The translations under genes were made by a program, and so were the position numbers. From Chlorobiota bacterium (GTDB lineage: Bacteria; Bacteroidota; Bacteroidia; Bacteroidales; JAADGE01), in assembly GCA_013153575.1 (NCBI GenBank), contig JAADEE010000286.1, positions 1 to 6,883 of the forward strand: a DNA stretch of 6,883 nucleotides, written 5' to 3'. A model generated the notes under the pieces. That model worked only from the letters and a program-made list of their open reading frames with translations, ran no database searches and had not been told where the DNA came from. Position 1 is the stretch's first letter. The number at the start of each line of letters is the position of its first letter. Positions 1 to 5,656 of this stretch are shown in pieces.

Positions 1-1
1 T

Positions 2-346
2 GAAAATAATTATAAAATCAATCATATTTTTGAACCTATGAATAAAAAAATATTTGTTAAATTGTTGATTAATGATTTTCGATTTATTTTGATGAATAAT
101 TTAGGTTTAAATGTTTCTTTTTATAAGGATAAAAAGACTGATTTATATGTAGCTAAACCTAAAAACAGCAAAGAACTTTATTTTTTTGATAGTGAAAATA
201 ATTTGCCTAAAAATGCAGTTAAATATTCTATTTTTAGAAAGAATACTTTTTTATATTATGAAGATTTTAATAGTGAAATTCCTAAAATTATAAGATTACA
301 ACATAAGAATGTGAAATTTAAGATGGATATGGAATTTGTTAAATAG
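2..346 (+). CDS. hypothetical protein, C-terminal part (5' end outside window)
   Basis: The reading frame is open from the first complete codon at position 2 to a TAG stop at 344-346, with no stop upstream. I therefore read it as the last ~114 residues of a longer protein. An ATG at position 38 could in principle be a start giving 102 residues, but nothing distinctive precedes it and the 12 codons before it read as ordinary coding sequence. I do not recognise the family. The visible part is rich in Lys, Asn, Phe and Tyr, has no transmembrane segment or cysteine, and its last ~75 residues look like alternating hydrophobic beta strands, with a Pro-Lys-Ile-Ile turn near residue 80 counted from the ATG. 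That pattern would suit the end of a lipid-binding beta-sheet protein such as a LolA-like fold, but this is only a guess. The stop lies one base from the stop of the convergent namZ-like gene. Confidence 0.6.
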   Translation, partial: ENNYKINHIFEPMNKKIFVKLLINDFRFILMNNLGLNVSFYKDKKTDLYVAKPKNSKELYFFDSENNLPKNAVKYSIFRKNTFLYYEDFNSEIPKIIRLQHKNVKFKMDMEFVK

Positions 347-347
347 T

Positions 348-1550
348 TTATTCAAAATCAGTATAAAGTAAATATTTTTTACGCAGTAATTTATATTTAT
401 CTAAATCATTTTTCCAAGTTTGTCTTATTTCTTTTTCATTCATTCCTGAAATTATTTGTTTTGCAAGTATGTCGTTGCCGGCAAGTAGGTTAAACCAATT
501 TCTTTTAGAAATAAATTCATTTTTATTATTATATTTTGAGGCAAAATCTATTATATATTTCAATGTAAAAAATGTAGTGTCGGGATTTGTATTTTGTAAA
601 TTTATTCCATAGCAAATTTTATTTTCATGTAAAGGGTTAATTTGCATTCCGGGTATATCTTTTGGTGTGAAAGTGAAATTTCCAAATTTTTTATCGGGAT
701 AACCAATGACTTGAAATGGAAATTTAGTTCCTCTACCAATGCTAATATTTGTTGCTTCAAAAAAACATAAAGAAGGGTATAAACGTATTGCAACATCATT
801 AGGTAAGTTTGGTGAAGGTTTTATAGGCAAAGACCAATGTTTTGAATGATTATAGTTTTTAATTTTTATAATTTCTAAATCACATTTTATGCTATTTTTT
901 AACCAGCCTTCTTCGTTAATCATAATTGCAAGTTCTCCAACAGTAAGTCCGTGTACAACAGGTATTTGGTGCATTCCTACAAATGATTTGAATTTTGCTT
1001 GCAAAACAGGACCGTCAACATAATCACCTAAAGGGTTAGGGCGATCAAGTATTATAAGTTTTTTATTGTTTTCAGCACATGCTTCCATAACATAGTGCAT
1101 ACTACTTATATATGTGTAAAATCGTACCCCAACATCTTGTATGTCGAAAATAATTATGCCAATATCTTTAAGCTGCTCAGCTTTTGGCTTCCTATTTTTT
1201 CCGTACATTGCAATAATTGGCAAGCCTGTTTTTTTATCAACATTATTGCTAAAATGTTCACCTCTGTCAATATTTCCTCTAAAACCATGTTCCGGAGCAA
1301 ATATTTTTATTACGTTTATATTATTTTCTAATAAAAAATCAACTAAATGTTTGTTTTTTACGGTACTTGTTTGATTTACTACTAATGCAACTTTTTTATC
1401 TTTTAATAATGGGAGATATAATTCTGAACGTTCGGCTGCTACTTTTATAGTTGTATCTTTTATTTGCTCTTTTGATACAATATTTTCTTGTTTTTTAGAA
1501 GAACATGCAAATAAAGATACGAAAATAATAATTGCTAAAATTCTGTGCAT
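348..1550 (-). CDS. namZ: NamZ/DUF1343 family exo-beta-N-acetylmuramidase, predicted lipoprotein
   Basis: A 400-residue protein of the DUF1343 family, now known as NamZ (GH171). Characterised members, from Bacillus subtilis and Tannerella forsythia, remove non-reducing-end N-acetylmuramic acid from peptidoglycan fragments during cell-wall salvage. Residues 1-16 form a short lipoprotein signal with lipobox Leu-Phe-Ala-Cys, so Cys16 should be lipidated. The next residues (SSKKQE) carry no early acidic cluster of the kind used for surface export, so a periplasm-facing location is more likely. Family motifs follow in order: VVNQTS at 58-63, PEHGFRG at 86-92 with the proposed catalytic Glu at 87, DIQDVGVRFYTY at 136-147, LDRPNPLG at 168-175, VHGLTVGELA at 199-208, SPNLPN at 246-251, and FEATNISIGRGTKFPFQ at 264-280. 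Length is normal for the family. The start is the first ATG after the upstream cyclase stop, 18 nt away in the same frame, and yields the signal peptide directly; the two genes are probably one transcript. Confidence 0.9.
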   Translation of the reverse strand: MHRILAIIIFVSLFACSSKKQENIVSKEQIKDTTIKVAAERSELYLPLLKDKKVALVVNQTSTVKNKHLVDFLLENNINVIKIFAPEHGFRGNIDRGEHFSNNVDKKTGLPIIAMYGKNRKPKAEQLKDIGIIIFDIQDVGVRFYTYISSMHYVMEACAENNKKLIILDRPNPLGDYVDGPVLQAKFKSFVGMHQIPVVHGLTVGELAIMINEEGWLKNSIKCDLEIIKIKNYNHSKHWSLPIKPSPNLPNDVAIRLYPSLCFFEATNISIGRGTKFPFQVIGYPDKKFGNFTFTPKDIPGMQINPLHENKICYGINLQNTNPDTTFFTLKYIIDFASKYNNKNEFISKRNWFNLLAGNDILAKQIISGMNEKEIRQTWKNDLDKYKLLRKKYLLYTDFE

Positions 1551-1568
1551 ATAAAAATTATAAGAGGT

Positions 1569-2753
1569 TTAAAATTCAGCAAGTTTTTCGAGGAATTTGC
1601 TATTTGGTTCAATTGGATCATTGTTTTCTCTATATTGTTTTTTTAGTCCATCAACAAAGTACATATCAATTTCCCCTTTATTTTTTGCAGCAATTTTGCC
1701 TCGATAGGTACAATCAAAAAAATCTTTAATGTATGAATATGTAACACCTGATATATTAACTTTTCCAACTTCTCCGGCAGTTTCTAATCTTGCGGCAGTA
1801 TTAACAGCATCTCCCCAAATATCATAAGCAAATTTTTTGCTTCCTATTACACCGGCAATAACTTTTCCTGTATGTATGCCAAGTCTTAATCCCCAAACTG
1901 TTAGACCTTTTGCTTTTCGTGAATTGTTATAGGTTGTCATAAACCTTTGAATTTTAAGGGCTGCAAGTACAGTGTCAATTGGGTTACTTTTATTTCTCAA
2001 AGGTAAACCTCCAACAGCCATATAAGCATCTCCTATTGTTTTTATTTTTTCGATAAAATGATCGCTGGTTATTTCATCAAATTTTCTAAAATAAACACTA
2101 AGTTCTTTAATTATTTCTTCCGGTTCAAGTTCTGCTGAAATTTTTGTAAAATCTTTAAAATCAGTAAACATTATGCTTACCATTCTATATTTTTTTGCTT
2201 TTACAGAACCTTTATTTTTTAATTGTTCTGCAATTTCATATGGCAAAATGTTTTGTAAAAGTTCGTCAGTTTTATTTTTTTCAATTTCTAATTCATTTTT
2301 TTGCCTTTCAAGTTCATTTGATTGAATTTCTAAATCACGTGCTTGTCCGGTAATTCCTTCAATAAGTTTAAAAAGCGAAAGTATTGATTTTACCCTAACC
2401 GTAAGTTCTAATTTGTCAAAAGGAACTTTTAAGAAATCTGCAGCACCATACATAACTGCCCTTTCAATATTTTTATTATCATTAGAAATAACAATAATAG
2501 GAATTTCCATTGAAATGTCAATTTCTCTTAAATCAAATAGAAGATCTAATCCTTTGGTGTCATCTCCATAATTAATATCTAGTAAAATTATATTAGGTTT
2601 ATGTTCTTTTATTACATCAAAAGCATCACCCGAAATAGGAGATTCTAACATTAAATACGATTGTACTTCATTTGTGAAGCTATCTTTTACAAGCTTTAAG
2701 ATTTCTTTATTATCAGAAATAGTAAGTATTGTATAGTAGTATTGGTTAATCAT
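1569..2753 (-). CDS. response regulator fused to class III adenylate cyclase
   Basis: A 394-residue cytoplasmic signalling protein; numbering is from the ATG at 2753. A TTG two codons upstream (2759) is possible but less likely. Residues ~6-125 are a receiver domain with phospho-acceptor Asp59 (in LLDINYGD), Ser90 at the conserved Thr/Ser position and Lys109 followed by Val-Pro. Residues ~137-178 are a charged coiled coil ending in the cyclase linker motif LLQNILPYEIAEQL. Residues ~190-370 are a class III nucleotidyl cyclase domain. Metal-binding Asp198 (FTDFKDFT) and Asp242 (KTIGDAYMA) are present, as are the transition-state residues Asn318 and Arg322 (AVNTAARLE). The purine-selecting pair is Lys238 and Asp311 (YDIWGD), the adenylate rather than guanylate cyclase combination, so the expected product is cAMP made by a homodimer. 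Output is probably controlled by phosphorylation from a histidine kinase not in this window. The C-terminal ~25 residues have no recognised domain. It precedes the namZ-like gene by 18 nt. Confidence 0.9.
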   Translation of the reverse strand: MINQYYYTILTISDNKEILKLVKDSFTNEVQSYLMLESPISGDAFDVIKEHKPNIILLDINYGDDTKGLDLLFDLREIDISMEIPIIVISNDNKNIERAVMYGAADFLKVPFDKLELTVRVKSILSLFKLIEGITGQARDLEIQSNELERQKNELEIEKNKTDELLQNILPYEIAEQLKNKGSVKAKKYRMVSIMFTDFKDFTKISAELEPEEIIKELSVYFRKFDEITSDHFIEKIKTIGDAYMAVGGLPLRNKSNPIDTVLAALKIQRFMTTYNNSRKAKGLTVWGLRLGIHTGKVIAGVIGSKKFAYDIWGDAVNTAARLETAGEVGKVNISGVTYSYIKDFFDCTYRGKIAAKNKGEIDMYFVDGLKKQYRENNDPIEPNSKFLEKLAEF

Positions 2754-2823
2754 AATCAATGTCTGAAAAATTGAATATAATTTTTTTCATTTAATAAATT
2801 GCCTCTAAATTATAAAATGTAGA

Positions 2824-2853
2824 TTGAAAATAAAAATTCAATTTATATATTTG
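2824..2853 (+). promoter_or_regulatory. Bacteroidetes-type promoter for the prfB unit
   Basis: TTG at 2824-2826, a 19-bp spacer, and TATATTTG at 2846-2853 match the Bacteroidetes sigma-ABfr consensus (TTG, 19-21 bp, TAnnTTTG) exactly. Transcription would begin about 6-8 bases after 2853, leaving an untranslated leader of roughly 105 nt before the prfB ATG. In DNA this AT-rich partial matches are common, so the support is the correct spacing and the position before a rightward operon. Confidence 0.5.
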
Positions 2854-2911
2854 TGTTTTTTATTGATATAGTGATAAATTAGTAAAACTAAATAATAGTT
2901 AAATTATAATT

Positions 2912-2946
2912 TTATTTTTGTGATATTTAACTATTTGCAAAAATAA
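2912..2946. repeat. 9-bp inverted repeat in the prfB leader
   Basis: TTATTTTTG at 2912-2920 and CAAAAATAA at 2938-2946 are perfect reverse complements separated by 17 bases. The right arm ends 21 bases before the prfB start codon. Each arm also contains an exact -7 hexamer-type match (TATTTTTG), one per strand, facing each other. It could be a weak leader hairpin, an operator for a dimeric regulator, or chance in AT-rich DNA. Confidence 0.35.
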
Positions 2947-2967
2947 TTGTAAGAATATAATTGAGGT

Positions 2968-4057
2968 ATGATAAATAATGAAAAAATAAAAGAGCTTTTA
3001 AAACGCAAGTCTGTGTTAAGGGGGTATCTTTGACATTGAAGCTAAGAAAAAGTTAATTTCAGAAAAAGAAAAAGAGTCTCAATCTGCAGATTTTTGGAAT
3101 GATTCGAAATTAGCTGAAAAAAAATTAAAAGAACTTTCAAAAATAAAAACTTGGGTAAAAGATTTTGATGAAATTTCTACTTCATTAGATGATTTAGAAG
3201 TTTTGTACGAATTTTATGAAGCAGGTGAAGTTACAGAGGATGAACTTGAAAAATCTTACAATAAAACATTGTCATTAATTGAGGATTTAGAGTTTAAAAG
3301 AATGCTCAGTAATGAAGAAGATGAATTAAGTGCAATAGTTAAAATAAATCCCGGAGCCGGAGGTACCGAAGGTAACGATTGGGCAGAAATGCTTATGCGC
3401 ATGTATATTCGTTGGGGTGAAAGAAATAATTTTAAGGTTAAGCAACTTTATTATCAAGCAGGAGATGAAGCTGGAATTAAAACTGTAACTTTGCAATTTG
3501 ATGGAGATTATGCTTATGGATATTTAAAAAGTGAAAATGGAGTACATCGTTTAGTAAGATTATCACCATTTAATTCAAATAATAAAAGGCATACAACATT
3601 TGCATCAGTTTTTGTAGCTCCTGTTGTTGATGATTCTATTGAAATTGTTATAAACCCTGCTGATATAACTTGGGAAACCTTTCGTTCAGGAGGAGCAGGC
3701 GGGCAAAGTGTAAACAAAATTGAAACAGGTGTAAGAGTTAGGCATAAACCATCAGGAATTGCAGTTGAAAATACTGAAACACGTTCTCAACTTACAAATA
3801 AAGAAAATGCTTTAAGAATTTTAAAATCTCATCTTTATGAAATAGAACTTCGTAAAAAAAGAGAAAAACAAGCAGAAATTGAAGGTTCAAAAAAGAAAAT
3901 AGAGTGGGGTTCTCAAATACGAAATTATGTTATGCACCCTTACAAAATGGTGAAAGATAACAGAACAGGTTACGAAACTTCTGATGTAAATGGAGTTCTG
4001 GATGGAGATTTAAATGTCTTCATAAAAAAATACTTAATGCAAGAAGGTAGTAAATAA
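2968..4057 (+). CDS. prfB: peptide chain release factor 2 (with programmed +1 frameshift)
   Basis: Release factor 2 recognises UAA and UGA in the ribosomal A site and triggers release of the finished peptide. The gene is read as 2968-3030 joined to 3032-4057. The first 21 codons end in CTT followed by an in-frame TGA at 3031-3033; skipping the T at 3031 continues the frame for 341 more codons to TAA. The joined product is 362 residues, against 365 in E. coli. The stop-codon-reading tripeptide SPF is at 199-201 and the catalytic GGQ loop at 244-246, both six residues earlier than in E. coli; Ser240 occupies the position of E. coli Thr246. The start is the ATG at 2968, because a TGA lies in frame at 2962-2964, and a GAGG lies unusually close to it (2963-2966). 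An internal ATG at 3203 is not the start: it would remove most of the N-terminal domain. It leads a rightward gene cluster, with the methyltransferase gene following after 7 nt. Confidence 0.97.
3019..3034 (+). promoter_or_regulatory. prfB programmed +1 frameshift site
   Basis: AGGGGGTATCTTTGAC is the classical RF2 recoding signal: an internal Shine-Dalgarno-like AGGGGG at 3019-3024, a three-base spacer TAT, the slippery CTT codon, and TGA followed by C (a weak termination context). When RF2 is scarce, the ribosome pauses at TGA and slips from CTT to TTT, entering the +1 frame. When RF2 is plentiful, translation ends after 21 residues. This makes RF2 synthesis autoregulated. Confidence 0.97.
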
Positions 4058-4064
4058 AAAAGAT

Positions 4065-4682
4065 ATGTCAATAAAACATTATTTTTCTAAGGATGCAGAT
4101 AAAAGAGCTAAGTTTATTTTTAATACCATAGCTCCTTTATACGGAAAATTAGATAAGCAAATTCAAAAAGGATATAAATATTCAGCTAATGATTTAGATA
4201 AAGAAATAAATCTTAGTGGAAAATCAGTTTTGGATATAGGAACAGGAACAGGAGCATGGATTGCATCTTTAAACAAAAAAAATCTTTCAAAAGCTGTTGG
4301 AGTAGATTTTTCTGAGAAGATGTTAAAACAAGCAATAAAAAATCATCCGGAAATAACTTTTGAGATTTCTAACGGAGAAGATTTATCGAAATTTGAAGAC
4401 AATTCATTTGATGTTGTAACAGCATCATTTGTTTTGCATGGAGTTAAAAAAGATAAGAGAGCAAAACTTTTAGATGAGATGAAAAGAATCTCAAAAAAAT
4501 ATGTAGTTCTTAATGATTTTATTGGAAAAACTCCGTTATTTGTAAGATTATTAGAATTTATGGAACAAAGTGATTATAAAAATTTTAAAAAGAATTTTTG
4601 TAATGAATTAAAAGAAAAATTTAAAAATGTAAGAAAATTACCTGCAAAATATGGTTCAGGTATTTATATTGCAGAAAAATAA
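4065..4682 (+). CDS. class I SAM-dependent methyltransferase
   Basis: A 205-residue soluble protein with a class I (Rossmann-like) S-adenosylmethionine methyltransferase core of the UbiE/methyltransferase-11 type. The glycine-rich motif I is VLDIGTGTG at 55-63, the acidic residue expected to bind the SAM ribose is Asp81 (GVDFSEKML), an adenine-contacting segment NGEDL lies at 103-107, and the post-core strand DVVTASFVLHG is at 116-126. The N-terminal FNTIAPLYGKLD (19-30) resembles the FDxIAxxYD start of UbiE/MenG proteins. The protein is shorter than those quinone methyltransferases (about 230-250 residues), and the C-terminal part that would define a substrate is small, so the substrate cannot be read from sequence. 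It starts 7 nt after prfB and ends 21 nt before the ArsC-like gene. Adjacency to prfB might suggest PrmC, which methylates the GGQ glutamine, but the PrmC signature NPPY is absent, so it is not that enzyme. Confidence 0.85.
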   Translation: MSIKHYFSKDADKRAKFIFNTIAPLYGKLDKQIQKGYKYSANDLDKEINLSGKSVLDIGTGTGAWIASLNKKNLSKAVGVDFSEKMLKQAIKNHPEITFEISNGEDLSKFEDNSFDVVTASFVLHGVKKDKRAKLLDEMKRISKKYVVLNDFIGKTPLFVRLLEFMEQSDYKNFKKNFCNELKEKFKNVRKLPAKYGSGIYIAEK

Positions 4683-4703
4683 CTTTAACAAAAAATAATT
4701 ACT

Positions 4704-5045
4704 ATGAAAATATATCATAATCCACGATGTAAAAAAAGCCGAGCAGGCTTACAATATCTGCAAGAAAAAAATGTAGAACATGAAGTAGTTTTATATTTAA
4801 AAGATAAACCTTTTACAGAAGAAACATTTAAAGCCATTTTAACAAAATTAGGCAAAAAACCTTTAGAAATGCTTCGTACCCAAGAAAAAGAATATAAAGC
4901 AAACTATAAAGGAAAAGAATTTAGTGATGATGAATGGATTAAAATAATGGTTGAAAATCCTAAATTTATAAATCGTCCGATAATTGAGACCGACGAAAAA
5001 GCAGTTTGGGGAGATCCTGTTACAAATATTGATGAAATTTTATAA
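4704..5045 (+). CDS. ArsC/Spx-family thioredoxin-fold protein (arsenate reductase-like)
   Basis: A 113-residue cytoplasmic protein of the glutaredoxin-linked ArsC family. The active-site loop YHNPRCKKSR (4-13) places Cys9 where E. coli ArsC has Cys12. Two of the three arginines that bind the oxyanion are recognisable: Arg58 (MLRTQE) and Arg91 (INRPII), aligning with Arg60 and Arg94. The third, Arg107, aligns with Asp104 in the C-terminal WGDP. There is no second cysteine, so any catalysis would need glutathione/glutaredoxin or a thioredoxin partner. With no ars regulator or arsenite pump nearby and one key Arg missing, arsenate reduction is uncertain; related Spx/YffB-type proteins have other redox roles. 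It lies between the methyltransferase and DUF4924 genes, only 2 nt before the latter. Confidence 0.85.
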   Translation: MKIYHNPRCKKSRAGLQYLQEKNVEHEVVLYLKDKPFTEETFKAILTKLGKKPLEMLRTQEKEYKANYKGKEFSDDEWIKIMVENPKFINRPIIETDEKAVWGDPVTNIDEIL

Positions 5046-5047
5046 AA

Positions 5048-5596
5048 ATGTTTATAGCCGAAGATTTAAAAAAAAATAACATTGCCGAATACATTATTTA
5101 TATGTGGCAAACTGAAGATATGATTAGAAGTTTGGATTTTGATATTGAAAAAATCCAAGAGCAAATAATCGATAAGTATGATATTGATGATGAAGCAAAA
5201 GCCGCTTTAAGAGAATGGTATTTAAGTTTAATTCAAATGGCAGAACTTGAGAATATTAAAGAATCAGGTCATTTGCAGGTTATTACTAATATTGTAAATG
5301 ATTTAAATGACTTACACTTATGGTTATTGAGTGAAGTTTCTCAAATTCAGTATAGACAAGCCTATGAATTTGCAGCACCAAATATAAAATTACTTTCGAG
5401 TAAAATGAAAGTTGATGTAACAAATGAAATTGATATTTGCCTTCATGGGCTATATGCAATTATGCTTTTAAAACTTCAAAAAAAAGAAATTCATAAAGAT
5501 ACATTAGCAGCAGTTGACAGTTTTAGAAAATTAATTTCAATTTTAGTTTCAAAATACCATGATAGAGAAAAGCATCCTGAAAAATATTATAAATAA
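5048..5596 (+). CDS. DUF4924 family protein of unknown function
   Basis: A 182-residue protein that I recognise as DUF4924, a family confined as far as I know to Bacteroidetes and without an assigned function. The characteristic beginning is MFIAEDLKKNNIAEYIIYMW, followed by a TEDMIR segment and KIQEQIIDKYDID. The whole chain looks alpha-helical and soluble: no signal peptide, no transmembrane helix, a single cysteine (Cys131), and many charged residues. It ends in a short basic tail, HDREKHPEKYYK. The start ATG lies 2 nt after the TAA of the ArsC-like gene, which suggests translational coupling and co-regulation. The lgt-like gene begins 60 nt downstream. No catalytic motif is evident, so a structural or protein-binding role is more likely than an enzymatic one; that is inference only. 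Confidence 0.8.
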   Translation: MFIAEDLKKNNIAEYIIYMWQTEDMIRSLDFDIEKIQEQIIDKYDIDDEAKAALREWYLSLIQMAELENIKESGHLQVITNIVNDLNDLHLWLLSEVSQIQYRQAYEFAAPNIKLLSSKMKVDVTNEIDICLHGLYAIMLLKLQKKEIHKDTLAAVDSFRKLISILVSKYHDREKHPEKYYK

Positions 5597-5656
5597 TTTG
5601 TATAAATCTTTATATTAAATTTTAATTTAGCACATTAATAATTATAAAAATAAAAA

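Larger units (their letters stand above)
2754..2967. other. divergent intergenic region between cyclase and prfB
   Basis: A 214-bp, extremely AT-rich spacer between two divergently transcribed genes. I see no additional gene. It contains one good Bacteroidetes-type promoter pointing towards prfB, and a 9-bp inverted repeat close to the prfB start. No equally good promoter (-33 plus -7) was found for the leftward cyclase gene. The only exact leftward -7 match (TATTTTTG, at 2938-2945 on the minus strand) has no TTG at the expected distance. Confidence 0.7.

Noticed and set aside
368..382. Small hairpin GTAAA-TATTT-TTTAC as a terminator for the left-edge gene
   Set aside because: The stem is only five AT-rich base pairs, with no following T-run on the plus strand, and it lies inside the namZ-like coding sequence.
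1095..1374. Overlapping rightward open frames opposite the namZ-like gene
   Set aside because: They are the complement of well-conserved NamZ motifs (such as DIQDVGVRFYTY). Their Cys- and Ile-rich content looks like reverse-strand noise.
2757..2759. TTG as start codon of the response regulator-cyclase
   Set aside because: It adds only two residues before an ATG at 2753 in the same frame. ATG is preferred, although TTG cannot be excluded.
3514..3717. Leftward open frame opposite the SPF-GGQ part of prfB
   Set aside because: This region is highly conserved RF2 coding sequence on the other strand, and no independent start context or motif exists.
3203..4057. Release factor 2 starting at the ATG at 3203 (284 residues)
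   Set aside because: Sequence upstream in the same frame to 3032 encodes the expected RF2 N-terminal domain, and the frameshift site connects it to the ATG at 2968. The late start would remove most of domain 1.
4065..4682. PrmC (release factor glutamine methyltransferase) beside prfB
   Set aside because: The protein lacks the NPPY motif and the N-terminal domain of PrmC, and is closer to the UbiE/methyltransferase-11 type.
5598..5630. Promoter for lgt (TTG at 5598 and TAATTTAG at 5623)
   Set aside because: The -7 element has a mismatch (A instead of T in TTTG) and the spacer is 22 bp, just outside the usual range. In this AT-rich gap it is not distinguishable from chance.
5608..5630. AT-only stem TAAAT-TTTA-ATTTA as a terminator between the DUF4924 gene and lgt
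   Set aside because: The stem has no G-C pair and no proper T-tract, so it would be too weak to act as an intrinsic terminator.
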